A stretch of DNA of 64,000 nucleotides from Flavobacterium sp. 83 (GCF_000744835.1 NZ_JQMS01000001.1:372001-436000); one strand, 5' to 3'. Shown: positions 9,737 through 19,179, numbered from the stretch's first letter. The notes: generated by a model not told the origin, from the letters alone. Translations and numbers: made by a program.

Positions 9737-9820
9737 TAGCCCAGATGGAAACGGCATCCTTTTTATCTCGTTTTTTTTAACGAGATAAAAAGATATAGTG
9801 AACAGCTGGAATTAGCTCCA
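9737..9820 (+). repeat. Dispersed flavobacterial hairpin element, copy A (short form)
   Basis: This begins with TAGCCCAGATGG and ends with AGCTGGAATTAGCTCC, the same ends as copies at 20592-20734 and (inverted) 36154-36293. Between the ends, CTTTTTATCTCG and CGAGATAAAAAG form a perfect 12-base stem around a T-rich loop. It lies in the divergent region between the rhomboid and rarA genes, 77 bases before the rarA ATG. It could be a mobile palindromic repeat or a structured RNA. The Flavo-1 RNA motif is one described candidate to compare, which I could not test. Confidence 0.75.
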
Positions 9821-9897
9821 AATAAAAATAGTAATTTTACCAAAGTTATTTTTTTAATTTATAATTAAAGACTAGCAATTTCAGATTTAAGAAATAA

Positions 9898-11175
9898 ATG
9901 GAAGCACCACTTGCAGAACGCATTCGACCACAAAAATTAGAAGACTATATCAGTCAATCCCATTTGGTAGGACCAAGTGGCTCATTGACTCAACAAATTA
10001 TAAAAGGAATAATTCCTTCGTTGATTTTCTGGGGACCCCCTGGGACTGGGAAAACAACTTTGGCCCAAATTATAGCGCAAGAATCTAAACGACCATTTTA
10101 CATTTTGAGTGCTATCAATTCTGGTGTGAAGGATATTCGTGATGTTATTGAAAAAGCAAAACAGAGCGGCGGATTATTTACTGCAAGAAATCCTATCCTG
10201 TTTATTGATGAGATTCATCGTTTTAGCAAATCGCAACAAGATTCTTTACTGGCTGCTGTAGAAAAAGGTTGGATAACACTGATTGGTGCAACTACCGAAA
10301 ATCCTAGTTTTGAAGTTATCCCTGCATTACTTTCCCGTTGCCAAGTTTATGTTTTGAATGCTTTTACAAAGGCCGATTTAGAAGCCCTATTGGAACGCGC
10401 CATGAAAACGGATGCTTTTTTAGCAAATAAAAACATTGTTTTAAAAGAAACAGAGGCTTTATTACGACTTTCTGGAGGTGATGGAAGAAAGCTATTGAAT
10501 ATTTTTGAACTTGTAGTAAACGCCTCTAATGAAGCCGAAATTATAATTACTAACGATCGGGTTTTTAAATTAGTACAACAAAATACCGTTTTGTATGACA
10601 AAAGTGGTGAACAGCACTATGATATTGTTTCGGCTTTTATAAAATCAATACGAGGAAGTGATCCAAACGGAGCCGTTTATTGGCTTGCTCGAATGATTGA
10701 AGGTGGCGAAGATGTAAAATTTATAGCCAGAAGGATGCTTATTCTAAGTAGCGAAGACATAGGAAATGCAAACCCAACCGCTTTTATTATGGCAAATAAT
10801 GCCTTTCAGGCTGTTTCCACTATTGGCTATCCGGAAAGTAGAATTATTTTAAGCCAGTGCGCTATTTACTTAGCAACTTCCCCTAAAAGTAATGCTTCAT
10901 ACCTAGCTATAGGAACTGCACAACAACTAGTGAAACAAACCGGGGATTTACCGGTCCCAATTCATTTGCGCAACGCCCCAACTAAATTAATGAAAGAATT
11001 GGGTTATGGCGAAGAGTATAAATATTCCCATGACTTTGCTAATAACTTTGCCGAACAGGAATTTCTACCTAATGATTTAAGCAATACGCCTATTTATAAT
11101 CCAGGAAATAACTCACGAGAAAACACCATCCGGGAATTTTTAAAAAACCGTTGGAAAAATAAGTATGGCTATTAA
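9898..11175 (+). CDS. rarA: Replication-associated recombination protein A (RarA/MgsA AAA+ ATPase)
   Basis: A 425-residue AAA+ ATPase of the clamp-loader-like RarA/Mgs1/WRNIP1 family, which acts at stalled replication forks and interacts with SSB. It opens with the family start [20 protein letters not shown]. It shows Walker [10 protein letters not shown] near residue 46, Walker [11 protein letters not shown] near 101, sensor 1 [10 protein letters not shown], and a C-terminal tetramerisation region with [16 protein letters not shown] near 280 and [16 protein letters not shown] near 356. The length is slightly below E. coli RarA (447). It is monocistronic, with a palindromic terminator behind it. 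Confidence 0.95.
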   Translation: MEAPLAERIRPQKLEDYISQSHLVGPSGSLTQQIIKGIIPSLIFWGPPGTGKTTLAQIIAQESKRPFYILSAINSGVKDIRDVIEKAKQSGGLFTARNPILFIDEIHRFSKSQQDSLLAAVEKGWITLIGATTENPSFEVIPALLSRCQVYVLNAFTKADLEALLERAMKTDAFLANKNIVLKETEALLRLSGGDGRKLLNIFELVVNASNEAEIIITNDRVFKLVQQNTVLYDKSGEQHYDIVSAFIKSIRGSDPNGAVYWLARMIEGGEDVKFIARRMLILSSEDIGNANPTAFIMANNAFQAVSTIGYPESRIILSQCAIYLATSPKSNASYLAIGTAQQLVKQTGDLPVPIHLRNAPTKLMKELGYGEEYKYSHDFANNFAEQEFLPNDLSNTPIYNPGNNSRENTIREFLKNRWKNKYGY

Positions 11176-11180
11176 AAAAT

Positions 11181-11204
11181 AAAGATGCACAATTGTGCAT
11201 CTTT
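11181..11204. terminator. Bidirectional palindromic terminator between rarA and the secreted hypothetical
   Basis: AAAGATGCACAATTGTGCATCTTT is a perfect 24-base palindrome with A-rich left and T/A-rich right flanks, able to form a hairpin on either strand. It lies between two convergent genes. Confidence 0.75.
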
Positions 11205-11226
11205 ATAAAAAATATATCTTGAAAAA

Positions 11227-11982
11227 TTAAAATTTAACCTCCATTTTTTCAGAGATTAATTTATCATTAAGGTAATATTCAAAAAACCATTGGTTATCTT
11301 TTTCAATAAGAAGACCCTGTAAATTCCCTTTTATAGCTATAAAACAATCCTTTCTTGAAGAATTGTATATTTTCAAAACTACTTTTGGCGTACTATCAAT
11401 TAATTGAAAACCCGTAACTGTACGTTGCGCATAAAGCATTCCCAAATTATCTTCAATATTTCCTTTTACAGTATCAGTAGAAGCTATTGTTGAAACTACC
11501 TGAGAGACAGGCATCGAATTACTTGATCTCAAATTTGCATTTGAATTACTCTCTATTACTTCATTATATTTATAATTCAATGCATAAACTGAAACAAAAG
11601 CTTTGTTTAAAGCTTCTGTATAGGTTAATTGATACTCTTTTTCTTTACTCATACCGCTAGCAGATTTAAAAATTATCTTTCCATTACAATCCTTGAAGGT
11701 AACGTATAGTTTAGTAGTTAAAAAAGACTTTTCTTTTACAACATCAAAATACAACAGACTACATCTATCATTGTATTCTTTTGGCAAAGATTCACTAGTA
11801 TAAAAACCTAGAAAACCAGCTTTGTCTATATTAAACTTTGATAAAGTAGCGAGTCTATATTGGTTATCACTTTTTAAAAAGTCAAACTTTAAAGGAATAA
11901 GTACTGCTTTATAATCATTAATAGATTGTGAGAAACAGTAACTAGAAATCAATACTGCGAGAAATAGAAATCGTGTTTTCAT
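11227..11982 (-). CDS. Secreted hypothetical protein
   Basis: I do not recognise this family. It has about 251 residues from the preferred start, the ATG read from 11982 (MKTRFLFLAVLISSYCFSQ), which puts a clean signal peptide at the N-terminus. A start at 12009 would place nine extra residues before the signal. The mature protein is mixed alpha/beta with a segment on strands (LTTKLYVTFKDCNGKIIFKS) and no lipobox, so it is probably periplasmic. It follows yjjG on the same strand after 76 bases and may be the last gene of that run. No catalytic motif is evident. Confidence 0.7.
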   Translation of the reverse strand: MKTRFLFLAVLISSYCFSQSINDYKAVLIPLKFDFLKSDNQYRLATLSKFNIDKAGFLGFYTSESLPKEYNDRCSLLYFDVVKEKSFLTTKLYVTFKDCNGKIIFKSASGMSKEKEYQLTYTEALNKAFVSVYALNYKYNEVIESNSNANLRSSNSMPVSQVVSTIASTDTVKGNIEDNLGMLYAQRTVTGFQLIDSTPKVVLKIYNSSRKDCFIAIKGNLQGLLIEKDNQWFFEYYLNDKLISEKMEVKF

Positions 11983-12058
11983 ATTAGCTAAATTTATTTT
12001 AGATTGCAAAAAAAACCTCCATACTTTGCTTATGAGTTCTTATATAGAGATTGGTAAT

Positions 12059-12748
12059 TTATAAATATTTTTTTAATTCCAATAAGTGATTGACTTGTTT
12101 AATACCTTTTTCAACTTGCTTCTTACTTTCATTAAAAAAGATAGCATCAAATCCTGCATTAAGAGCTCCTTCTACATCTGCTTCCAGGCTATCTCCAATC
12201 ATAATACTACTTTCTTTATTGGCTTTGGCCAAATCAAGGGCATATTCGAAAATAACAGGATTTGGCTTTTTTACACCTGCCATTTCAGAATTGGTAATCG
12301 TTTGAAAATAGCTTCCAATATTAGAATTGGTCAATTTTTTATATTGCACTTCAGCAAAACCATTAGTAATAATATGCAGTCTATATTTTTGATTTAGATA
12401 CTCCAAAAGTTCAAAAGTTCCGTCAAAAAGATGGTTATTATCAGGTAATCGTTGAATGTATTCTTGAGCAATTGTCTCAATCTCCTCATCAGAAATAGCA
12501 TAATTCAATGCATCAAACGAATACTTCAATCGATTGTAGCGCAATTCCCCATGTGTGATTTTATCATATTGATATAATTTCCAACACGCTTGATTTATTG
12601 GGACATATTTATCAATAAAAACTTTGGTTTCAATTGTTGGATGGTTTCTTTTCAAAATTCTCTCAAATGTCAATTCAGAATTTTTATCAAAATCCCAAAG
12701 CGTATGATCTAAGTCAAAGAAAACGTCTTTAATAATGGTATGTTTCAT
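12059..12748 (-). CDS. YjjG-type noncanonical pyrimidine nucleotidase (HAD family)
   Basis: A 229-residue haloacid-dehalogenase-fold phosphatase. Motif I is FFDLDHTLWDF (nucleophile Asp near residue 11), motif II IITNG near 115, motif III Lys in KKPNP near 152, and motif IV IGDSLEADVEGA near 178. The DLDHTLWDF form and length are those of the YjjG/HAD-IA branch, which dephosphorylates non-canonical pyrimidine nucleotides such as halogenated dUMP. Its exact substrate in this organism is not shown. It starts nine bases after radC on the same strand and is probably co-transcribed with radC, GNAT and mpl. Confidence 0.85.
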   Translation of the reverse strand: MKHTIIKDVFFDLDHTLWDFDKNSELTFERILKRNHPTIETKVFIDKYVPINQACWKLYQYDKITHGELRYNRLKYSFDALNYAISDEEIETIAQEYIQRLPDNNHLFDGTFELLEYLNQKYRLHIITNGFAEVQYKKLTNSNIGSYFQTITNSEMAGVKKPNPVIFEYALDLAKANKESSIMIGDSLEADVEGALNAGFDAIFFNESKKQVEKGIKQVNHLLELKKYL

Positions 12749-12757
12749 TTTTAATTT

Positions 12758-13453
12758 CTAAAATATGCCTTCGTCAACAAAGCTAAAATAACTAGCTTCC
12801 GTCACAATAAGATGATCTAATACTTTAATTTCCAAACTATCACCTGCTAACTTGAGCTTCCGTGTAATTTGTTTATCGGCATCGCTGGGAATTAATGTTC
12901 CCGAAGGATGATTGTGACACAATATTAATCCTGTTGCTCCCATTTCAAGCGCCGTTTTAAAAACTAATCTTACATCAACTAACGTACCAGTAATCCCGCC
13001 TTTACTCAATTGCGATTTTGAAATGACTTTGTTTGAATTATTCAAATATACAATCCAAAATTCCTCGTGTGGTAATTCACCAATAATAGGCTGCATGATT
13101 TCAAAAATTGTTTTACTGGAAGTAATTTTTGTCAATTCTACTGCTTCCTCTGCTCTTCTTCGTCTTCCTAATTCTAAAGCAGCAATAATCGAAATTGCTT
13201 TGGCCTCGCCTATACCTTTAAAATTTGTCAATTGAGAAATCGATAATTTCCCTAACGCATTCAAATTATTATTTACACTAGCTAAAATTCTTTTACTCAA
13301 ATCTACTGCCGATTCGTTTCGACTTCCTGAGCCAATCAAAATAGCGATCAGCTCTGCATCACTCAAAACACTTTTGCCTTTGAGCATTAGTTTTTCTCGT
13401 GGTTTGTCGTCTTCGGACCAATTCGTTATTGGGAAAAAAGAATTTTCAGACAT
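12758..13453 (-). CDS. radC: RadC-family JAB/MPN domain protein
   Basis: A 231-residue protein of the RadC (UPF0758) family. It has an N-terminal helix-hairpin-helix-like region (FKGIGEAKAISIIAALELGRRR, near residues 74-95). The C-terminal JAB metalloprotease-like domain carries HNHPSGTLIPSDAD near residue 180, whose His-His-Asp set would bind zinc. Despite the name, a direct role in DNA repair is unproven in the family. It sits in a tight run with 9-12 base gaps to yjjG and the GNAT gene. Confidence 0.93.
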   Translation of the reverse strand: MSENSFFPITNWSEDDKPREKLMLKGKSVLSDAELIAILIGSGSRNESAVDLSKRILASVNNNLNALGKLSISQLTNFKGIGEAKAISIIAALELGRRRRAEEAVELTKITSSKTIFEIMQPIIGELPHEEFWIVYLNNSNKVISKSQLSKGGITGTLVDVRLVFKTALEMGATGLILCHNHPSGTLIPSDADKQITRKLKLAGDSLEIKVLDHLIVTEASYFSFVDEGIF

Positions 13454-13465
13454 AGGCTATTTCAA

Positions 13466-13924
13466 TTAAATTTGTTTTTTCATGCAAATACTATTTTCTA
13501 AACCTACATAAGGTACATAATTATCAACAATAGCATAGCCTACTTTTTGATACAACCCAATGGCTTCGTTTTGTTTATATAACGTTTCTAAGACTGAGAA
13601 TGAAAAACCTAAATCATGCGCCCAAAGCTCTAATTCTTGTATTATTTTTTTAGCCAAACCCATTCCTCTTGCTTCAGGAGAAACAAACATACGCTTTAAT
13701 TCAATCGTATTTTTATCATATTTCTTAAAACAACCACAGGCAACAGGTTGATTATCCCTATACATAATAACAACATTGGGATTTAATTCTATGACATTAT
13801 TCCCCCAGTAATTAGTTTTTAACTCCGGATAACGCTCCCATAAACTTTTATCTAAAGCAGCGATGAGTTTAATAAAATCTGGATTTTCACTCGTAGTTTT
13901 AGTAATTTTTATTTTGCTATTCAT
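13466..13924 (-). CDS. GNAT family N-acetyltransferase
   Basis: A 152-residue single-domain GNAT protein. The acetyl-CoA binding signature appears as MFVSPEARGMGLAKKIIQELE (near residues 88-108), followed by the C-terminal half with LYKQNEAIGLYQKVGYAIV. The acceptor substrate is unknown. It lies between mpl (7-base gap) and radC (12-base gap) and is surely transcribed with them. Nothing unusual is seen in length or motifs. Confidence 0.85.
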   Translation of the reverse strand: MNSKIKITKTTSENPDFIKLIAALDKSLWERYPELKTNYWGNNVIELNPNVVIMYRDNQPVACGCFKKYDKNTIELKRMFVSPEARGMGLAKKIIQELELWAHDLGFSFSVLETLYKQNEAIGLYQKVGYAIVDNYVPYVGLENSICMKKQI

Positions 13925-13931
13925 TCTATTT

Positions 13932-15287
13932 CTATTTCATCAATTCCTTAACTTCATCAAAATTCAATCCACCGTAATTCCCAGAACTCATTAATAATAA
14001 AGCTGAATTTTCAAGATTTAAGTTGAATAAATAATTTTTAAAATCTTGAGGATTGGTATAAATGATTAAATCTTTTCTGTTGAATGCATTCGCAATTTGC
14101 TCATAAGTTACTTCTTCCAGTTGTTTAATTTTAACTGCATCGGGTGAATAGAAAACAACTGCTATATCTGCATATTCTAATGCACCTTCATATTCTTTTA
14201 AAAATTCAGCATTCAAACTACTATAGGTATGCAACTCTAAACAAGCTATCAAAGTTCTGTTTGGATATTGCTCTTTTACTGCTTTTGTAGTTGCTGCTAC
14301 TTTACTTGGCGAATGTGCAAAATCTTTATACGCTACTTTAGTTTTACTTTCGGCAATTTTTTCTAATCGTTTGGAAGCACCTTTAAAACTGGCAATAGCC
14401 TCATAAAAATCGGCTTCATCAACGCCCATATTCTGGCAAATCCATTTAGCTCCAGCCAAATTATTAAGATTATGTGCTCCAAAAACTTCTATAGGCATAT
14501 CACCTTCAGGAGTTTCTAGAAGTGTAACACCATCGCTTACGGTATATTTTGGTGTATGATACGCTAATTTTCGGATTGGGTTTATGGCGGCTTCGGCAAC
14601 ACGTTTCACTTCAGAATCATTTTCATTGTAAACCAAAATCCCACCATTGGTAATTTTTCCAATAAAAATCTCAAACTGTTCCACATAATTTTCATACGTT
14701 GGAAAAACATTAATATGATCCCAAGCTATTCCAGAAATCAAAGCAATATTGGGTTGGTACAAATGAAATTTTGGTCTTCTGTCTATCGGCGAAGATAAAT
14801 ATTCATCTCCTTCTAAAACAATAAAATCATTCTCCTCAGTAAGATGTACCATTGTATCAAATCCTTCCAGTTGTGCACCAACCATATAATCTACTGCAAT
14901 GTTATGGTAATGCATTACATGAAGAATCATTGAAGTTATGGTTGTTTTCCCATGAGAACCACCAATCACAACACGTGTTTTATTTTTGGATTGTTCGTAA
15001 AGAAACTCAGGGTATGAAAATATTTTCAAACCTAATTCCTGGGCTTTCAACAGTTCTGGATTATCAGCTTTGGCATGCATTCCTAGAATTACTGCTTCAA
15101 TATTTGAGGTAATTTTTTCAGGAAACCAACCTAATTCAGGAGGCAAAATTCCTTTTTTATCTAACCTTGATTTTGATGGTTCAAAAATTGCATCATCACT
15201 TCCTGTAACTTGGTATCCTTTGTTGTGTAATGCTAAAGCTAGATTGTGCATGGCACTTCCACCAATAGCTATAAAATGTGTACGCAT
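13932..15287 (-). CDS. mpl: UDP-N-acetylmuramate:L-Ala-gamma-D-Glu-meso-DAP ligase (Mpl-like Mur ligase)
   Basis: A 451-residue Mur ligase expected to attach recycled tripeptide to UDP-MurNAc in peptidoglycan recycling. It has the N-terminal UDP-binding domain (HFIAIGGSAMHNLA, GSD), the ATP-binding P-loop VVIGGSHGKTTITSM near residue 107, a central domain with VLEGDEY, and a C-terminal domain with KDFAHSPSKVAAT near 330. The GGSHGKTT form and the opening AIGGSAMHNLA fit Mpl better than MurC, whose opening is usually GIGGxGM; MurC is the main alternative. It is the second gene after the TPR gene and is followed by GNAT, radC and yjjG. Confidence 0.85.
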   Translation of the reverse strand: MRTHFIAIGGSAMHNLALALHNKGYQVTGSDDAIFEPSKSRLDKKGILPPELGWFPEKITSNIEAVILGMHAKADNPELLKAQELGLKIFSYPEFLYEQSKNKTRVVIGGSHGKTTITSMILHVMHYHNIAVDYMVGAQLEGFDTMVHLTEENDFIVLEGDEYLSSPIDRRPKFHLYQPNIALISGIAWDHINVFPTYENYVEQFEIFIGKITNGGILVYNENDSEVKRVAEAAINPIRKLAYHTPKYTVSDGVTLLETPEGDMPIEVFGAHNLNNLAGAKWICQNMGVDEADFYEAIASFKGASKRLEKIAESKTKVAYKDFAHSPSKVAATTKAVKEQYPNRTLIACLELHTYSSLNAEFLKEYEGALEYADIAVVFYSPDAVKIKQLEEVTYEQIANAFNRKDLIIYTNPQDFKNYLFNLNLENSALLLMSSGNYGGLNFDEVKELMK

Positions 15288-15346
15288 TAATTTTATAGTT
15301 TATAGTTGTTGTATCGAAATAAGTTTGAAATTATTCATCCCTTAAT

Positions 15347-16042
15347 TCATCCCTTTTTATTTTTATATTCTTCTAAAACTGATTTTGATTTTTCAGGATC
15401 ACCCATTTTATTTTTGTATAAATTAGCGAGCATCTGATAACAAACTTTTGATCCGCCTACAGTTATAGCTTTTCTATATTGCTGTTCAGCAACCTTATAT
15501 CTTTTAAAATATTCATCAATATGCCCTCTAGACAAATAACCATCCACAGGAGACAATCGCATCAATTCATTTGAATACTTTATCGCTTTAGACTCACTAC
15601 CCCCAACGATTCCAGGCAATTGAATATACAATTCAATCAGTGCCCAACGTGCCTCAATATGTTTTGGATTAAAAACTAATGCTTTTTCAAAAGATTCTTT
15701 AACCTCATCAATCATTCCAAGCGCTTTAAACTTACTCACTTGTCTTGCTTTCATTCCTAATACCCCACCATATTTAAAATAATAATTGGCTTCTGAAGGT
15801 TTTAATTGCTTTAGTTTTTTATAATAGTTAATCGCTGTATCCCAAGATTTATTTCGCCCCGCTATGTCTCCTAAATATTCTATAGTTTTAAGATTTGACG
15901 GATTACTTTTTAGGAAGTTTTCAAAAATGGGCCGTGCTTGATCAAATTTTTCTTCTTTGAATAATTTTTCTGCAGCATCAAAACTGGATTGAGACCAAAT
16001 CATCAGTGGAAATAACAAAAAGGCTACTAGTAATTGTTTCAT
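15347..16042 (-). CDS. Exported tetratricopeptide-repeat protein
   Basis: A 231-residue protein with a signal peptide (MKQLLVAFLLFPLMIWSQ) and at least four TPR-like helical pairs, for example FDQARPIFENFLKSNPSNLK and VKESFEKALVFNPKHIEARW. Such proteins are scaffolds in the periplasm or outer membrane; the partner is unknown. Its stop is 59 bases before mpl on the same strand. A perfect -7 box ends four bases before the ATG, so its mRNA may be leaderless, and that box lies within an eight-base inverted repeat. Confidence 0.8.
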   Translation of the reverse strand: MKQLLVAFLLFPLMIWSQSSFDAAEKLFKEEKFDQARPIFENFLKSNPSNLKTIEYLGDIAGRNKSWDTAINYYKKLKQLKPSEANYYFKYGGVLGMKARQVSKFKALGMIDEVKESFEKALVFNPKHIEARWALIELYIQLPGIVGGSESKAIKYSNELMRLSPVDGYLSRGHIDEYFKRYKVAEQQYRKAITVGGSKVCYQMLANLYKNKMGDPEKSKSVLEEYKNKKG

Positions 16043-16043
16043 A

Positions 16044-16068
16044 CTTCAAAAATAGGGAAATTTTGAAG
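16044..16068 (-). promoter_or_regulatory. -7 box and overlapping inverted repeat of the TPR gene
   Basis: On the minus strand TATTTTTG (16047-16054) is a perfect TAnnTTTG box ending four bases before the ATG. CTTCAAAA (16044-16051) and TTTTGAAG (16061-16068) form a perfect inverted repeat that covers the box and could bind a dimeric regulator. Confidence 0.45.
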
Positions 16069-16176
16069 TATTAAACAGATTTTTTTAGGCTAAAAAGACA
16101 CCCCATAAAAAATAGAAATATAACGAACAAGAAACATTATCATAACATAATGGTCTTACATTCGTAAAAACTAAAA

Positions 16177-16998
16177 ATGAAAAGAAAAAGAAAAATTCCT
16201 TTAGTCGTATTAAGTGATGTACACTTAGGAACATACGGCTGTCATGCTAAAGAGTTATTGCAATATTTAAAATCAATAAATCCACAAACATTGGTTTTAA
16301 ATGGAGACATCATCGATATGTGGAGTTTCACCAAAAGTTATTTTCCAGCCTCTCATATGAATGTCTTGAGACAAATCATAAAGATGTCAAATCAGGGAAC
16401 TCGTGTTATTTACATTACTGGGAATCACGATGAAGCTTTACGAAAATACTCTGATTTTATTTTAGGAAATTTTGAATTGGCAGATAAATTAATCCTGGAT
16501 TTAGACGGAAAGAAAACCTGGATCTTCCACGGAGATGTTTTTGACTCCTCTACGAAAGGTTATGCTAAAATATTAGCCAAACTTGGTGGAAAAGGATACG
16601 ATTTATTGATTTTAATCAATAGTCTTATTAATTGGTTTTTAGTGCTTTTAGGAAAAGAGAAAAGAAGCTATTCAAAAATGATCAAAGACAGTGTCAAGAA
16701 AGCAGTTTCGTTTGTATCGAATTTTGAAACTACCGCTGCAGAAATAGCCATTCAAAAAAAATATAGTTATGTGGTTTGCGGACATATTCATAAACCTCAA
16801 ATGAAGGAAGTCGAAAACGAGCACGGAAAAGTTATGTATTTAAACAGTGGCGATTGGGTTGAAAATCTTACCGCATTAGAATACAAAAGAGAAAAGTGGC
16901 AAATTTATCAATATAAAAAAGCGGATTATTTACATCATGATAGCAACGAAGACAAAATTTTCAATGATAATGATATTGTTACTAAAATTTTATCCTAG
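16177..16998 (+). CDS. UDP-2,3-diacylglucosamine diphosphatase-like metallophosphoesterase (LpxH family)
   Basis: A 273-residue calcineurin-like phosphoesterase. The dinuclear metal site is visible in order: SDVHLG near residue 13, NGDIIDMW near 44, GNHDE near 87, HGDVFD near 122, and CGHIHKPQ near 206. Members of this branch in Bacteroidota are taken to cut UDP-2,3-diacylglucosamine to lipid X in lipid A synthesis, at the inner face of the cytoplasmic membrane; that assignment is by family. A weak box TACATTCG (16157-16164) precedes it. It is followed by a glycosyltransferase on the same strand, with its own similar box. Confidence 0.82.
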   Translation: MKRKRKIPLVVLSDVHLGTYGCHAKELLQYLKSINPQTLVLNGDIIDMWSFTKSYFPASHMNVLRQIIKMSNQGTRVIYITGNHDEALRKYSDFILGNFELADKLILDLDGKKTWIFHGDVFDSSTKGYAKILAKLGGKGYDLLILINSLINWFLVLLGKEKRSYSKMIKDSVKKAVSFVSNFETTAAEIAIQKKYSYVVCGHIHKPQMKEVENEHGKVMYLNSGDWVENLTALEYKREKWQIYQYKKADYLHHDSNEDKIFNDNDIVTKILS

Positions 16999-17102
16999 CT
17001 ATTTCACACAATTCCTTTCAAAATCAAATCATTTAAAAAACACATATTCCATCATTCTTTTGAAATCAAAATTTACATTCGATACAATCTAAATAAATTG
17101 AC

Positions 17103-18092
17103 ATGAAAATATTTTATGCTATTCAAGCGACTGGCAATGGTCATATCAGCAGGGCGATTCAACTGTACCCTTATTTACAAAAATTTGGTGAAGTTGATTT
17201 TTTTATGAGTGGTAACAATGCCAGTCTAGAGGTCAATTTGCCAATAAAATTCAAAAGTGATGGCTGTAGTTTACATTACAGTAAATGTGGCGGTTTAAAT
17301 TATTGGGATATTGCCAAAAACATCAAACCAAAACAAATCTATAAGGATGCAAATTCTTTGCCAATGAAAAACTATGATGTAATCATCAATGATTTTGATT
17401 CAATTACTTCTCTGGCATGTAAATTACAAAAAGTACATTCGATACAATTTGGCCATCAAGCCAGTTTTATATCCCCTTTGACTCCCAGACCCGAAAAAAA
17501 GAGTCTTATGGGAGAAATGATTCTCAAACATTATGCACCTTCTCCAAAGCATATTGGATTGCATTTTGACAAATACGATTCTTTTATACTTCCTCCAATT
17601 ATCAAAGATGAAATTGTAAATGCCGTACCAAAAAACAAAGGTCATATTACCGTTTATTTACCTTCTTTTCAAAAAGATTGTTTGGAGGAAGCATTCAACA
17701 AGCTTCCGAACTTCACTTTTCATTGGTTTTTGAACGATATTAAAACTAAACACACGATAAAAAACGTCACTTACTTCCCCGTTAATCAAGAGTATTTCAA
17801 TAAAAGTCTTATAAATTGTGAAGGAATCATTACTGGCGGAGGATTTGAAACACCTGCTGAGGCATTATATCTAGGAAAAAAAATACTCTCTATTCCTATT
17901 CGGAAGCATTATGAACAGGAATGTAATGCTGCTGCTCTCAAAAAATTGGGAGTTCCTGTCCTTTATGATGTTGCGGATGATTTTTATTTAATAATAGAAA
18001 ACTGGTTTGATTCCCACATAAACTATCCAAAAATACAAGCCAATAATATCCCCGAAACCTTGCAGTTTTTATTTGACACTTATAACTCTTGA
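17103..18092 (+). CDS. MJ1255/VC2487-type glycosyltransferase
   Basis: A 329-residue GT-B-like protein. The N-terminus MKIFYAIQATGNGHISRAIQ has the glycine/His loop (GNGHxxRA) typical of the MJ1255/VC2487 family and MurG-related transferases. The C-terminal nucleotide-sugar site is suggested by ITGGGFETPAEALYLGKKILSIPI near residue 243. Donor and acceptor are unknown. The nearness to an LpxH-like gene raises a role in lipid or envelope glycosylation, which is inference. The upstream region has TACATTCG at 17074-17081, the same box variant as the preceding gene. Confidence 0.75.
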   Translation: MKIFYAIQATGNGHISRAIQLYPYLQKFGEVDFFMSGNNASLEVNLPIKFKSDGCSLHYSKCGGLNYWDIAKNIKPKQIYKDANSLPMKNYDVIINDFDSITSLACKLQKVHSIQFGHQASFISPLTPRPEKKSLMGEMILKHYAPSPKHIGLHFDKYDSFILPPIIKDEIVNAVPKNKGHITVYLPSFQKDCLEEAFNKLPNFTFHWFLNDIKTKHTIKNVTYFPVNQEYFNKSLINCEGIITGGGFETPAEALYLGKKILSIPIRKHYEQECNAAALKKLGVPVLYDVADDFYLIIENWFDSHINYPKIQANNIPETLQFLFDTYNS

Positions 18093-18109
18093 TCAAACAA
18101 AATCTAAAA

Positions 18110-18137
18110 AAAAGGTACTCTATTTAGAACACCTTTT
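18110..18137. terminator. Terminator between the glycosyltransferase and obgE
   Basis: AAAAGGT (18110-18116) pairs with ACCTTTT (18131-18137) around a 14-base loop; A and T runs flank it. It serves two convergent genes. Confidence 0.55.
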
Positions 18138-18156
18138 GCATAAATTTTTTTAAATA

Positions 18157-19158
18157 CTAGTCATTCAACATTTTCCATAATTTGTCTTTCAATTCAGTCA
18201 AACCTTGTTGAGCTACAGATGAAATAAACATATATGGAATATCTTTGAAAGCAACGTCTAATTCTGTTTTCAATTCTGCTTTTAACTCATCATCGAGCAT
18301 ATCGCATTTTGAAATCACCAACAAACGCTCTTTGTCAAGCATTTCAGGATTGTATTTAGTCAATTCGTTTACCAAAATATCGTATTCCGCCTTGATGTCT
18401 GGCGTATCCACTGGAACTAAGAACAATAACGTTGAATTACGTTCAATATGTCGCAAGAAATAATGACCAAGACCTTTTCCTTCGGCAGCACCTTCAATAA
18501 TTCCTGGTATATCAGCAATTACAAAAGATTGGAAATCTCTGTAGGCTACAATTCCAAGATTAGGCTTTAGAGTTGTAAACGGATAATCAGCAATTTTTGG
18601 TTTAGCTGAAGTCAATACGGATAACAATGTTGATTTTCCTGCATTAGGAAAACCCACTAAACCTACATCGGCTAATACTTTTAGTTCAAGAATAACATCC
18701 ATTTCTGCACCTGGCAAACCTGGCTGTGAGTATCTAGGTGTTTGATTAGTTGAACTTCTAAAATGCCAGTTCCCTAAACCACCTTTTCCACCACGAGAAA
18801 GTATTTGTTTTTCACCGTCTTCGGTAATTTCAAATAATATTTCTCCTGTTTCTTTATCTTTCACAACTGTTCCCAGCGGAACTTCAATGAATTTATCATC
18901 TCCATCAGCTCCAGTACTTCGATCGCCACTACCATCTCCACCATTACCGGCTTTGATATGTCGGGCAAATTTAAGGTGAAACAATGTCCAAAGACCTTTG
19001 TTTCCAACTAAATAAACATGACCTCCACGACCTCCATCACCACCATCTGGCCCACCTTTTTCAATAAATTTTTCTCTATGCAAATGCGTAGATCCTTTTC
19101 CTCCTTTTCCGGAAGAAACATATATTTTAACGTAATCTACAAAATTCCCTTCAGTCAT
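18157..19158 (-). CDS. obgE: GTPase ObgE/CgtA
   Basis: A 333-residue essential GTPase linked to 50S ribosome assembly and stress control. The N-terminal glycine-rich Obg domain (about residues 1-160) shows repeated GGxGG segments, such as [20 protein letters not shown]. The G domain has G1 GFPNAGKST near residue 168, G3 DIPGIIEGA near 214, and a G4 in the variant form SKCD near 286 in place of NKxD. There is no long C-terminal tail. It follows the CNNM gene on the same strand, with a 19-base inverted repeat in the 83-base gap. Confidence 0.95.
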   Translation of the reverse strand: MTEGNFVDYVKIYVSSGKGGKGSTHLHREKFIEKGGPDGGDGGRGGHVYLVGNKGLWTLFHLKFARHIKAGNGGDGSGDRSTGADGDDKFIEVPLGTVVKDKETGEILFEITEDGEKQILSRGGKGGLGNWHFRSSTNQTPRYSQPGLPGAEMDVILELKVLADVGLVGFPNAGKSTLLSVLTSAKPKIADYPFTTLKPNLGIVAYRDFQSFVIADIPGIIEGAAEGKGLGHYFLRHIERNSTLLFLVPVDTPDIKAEYDILVNELTKYNPEMLDKERLLVISKCDMLDDELKAELKTELDVAFKDIPYMFISSVAQQGLTELKDKLWKMLND

Positions 19159-19179
19159 TTTTTTTTGTTTAAAAGTCTG

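Noticed and set aside
12086..12397. Plus-strand frames opposite yjjG
   Set aside because: They are shadows of the intact HAD gene, with no family features and no promoter.
17074..17088. The 15-base TACATTCGATACAAT occurs both before the MJ1255-type glycosyltransferase gene and inside it (17434-17448)
   Set aside because: In AT-rich DNA a 15-base match in a 64 kb window is expected by chance now and then; the second copy is ordinary coding sequence.
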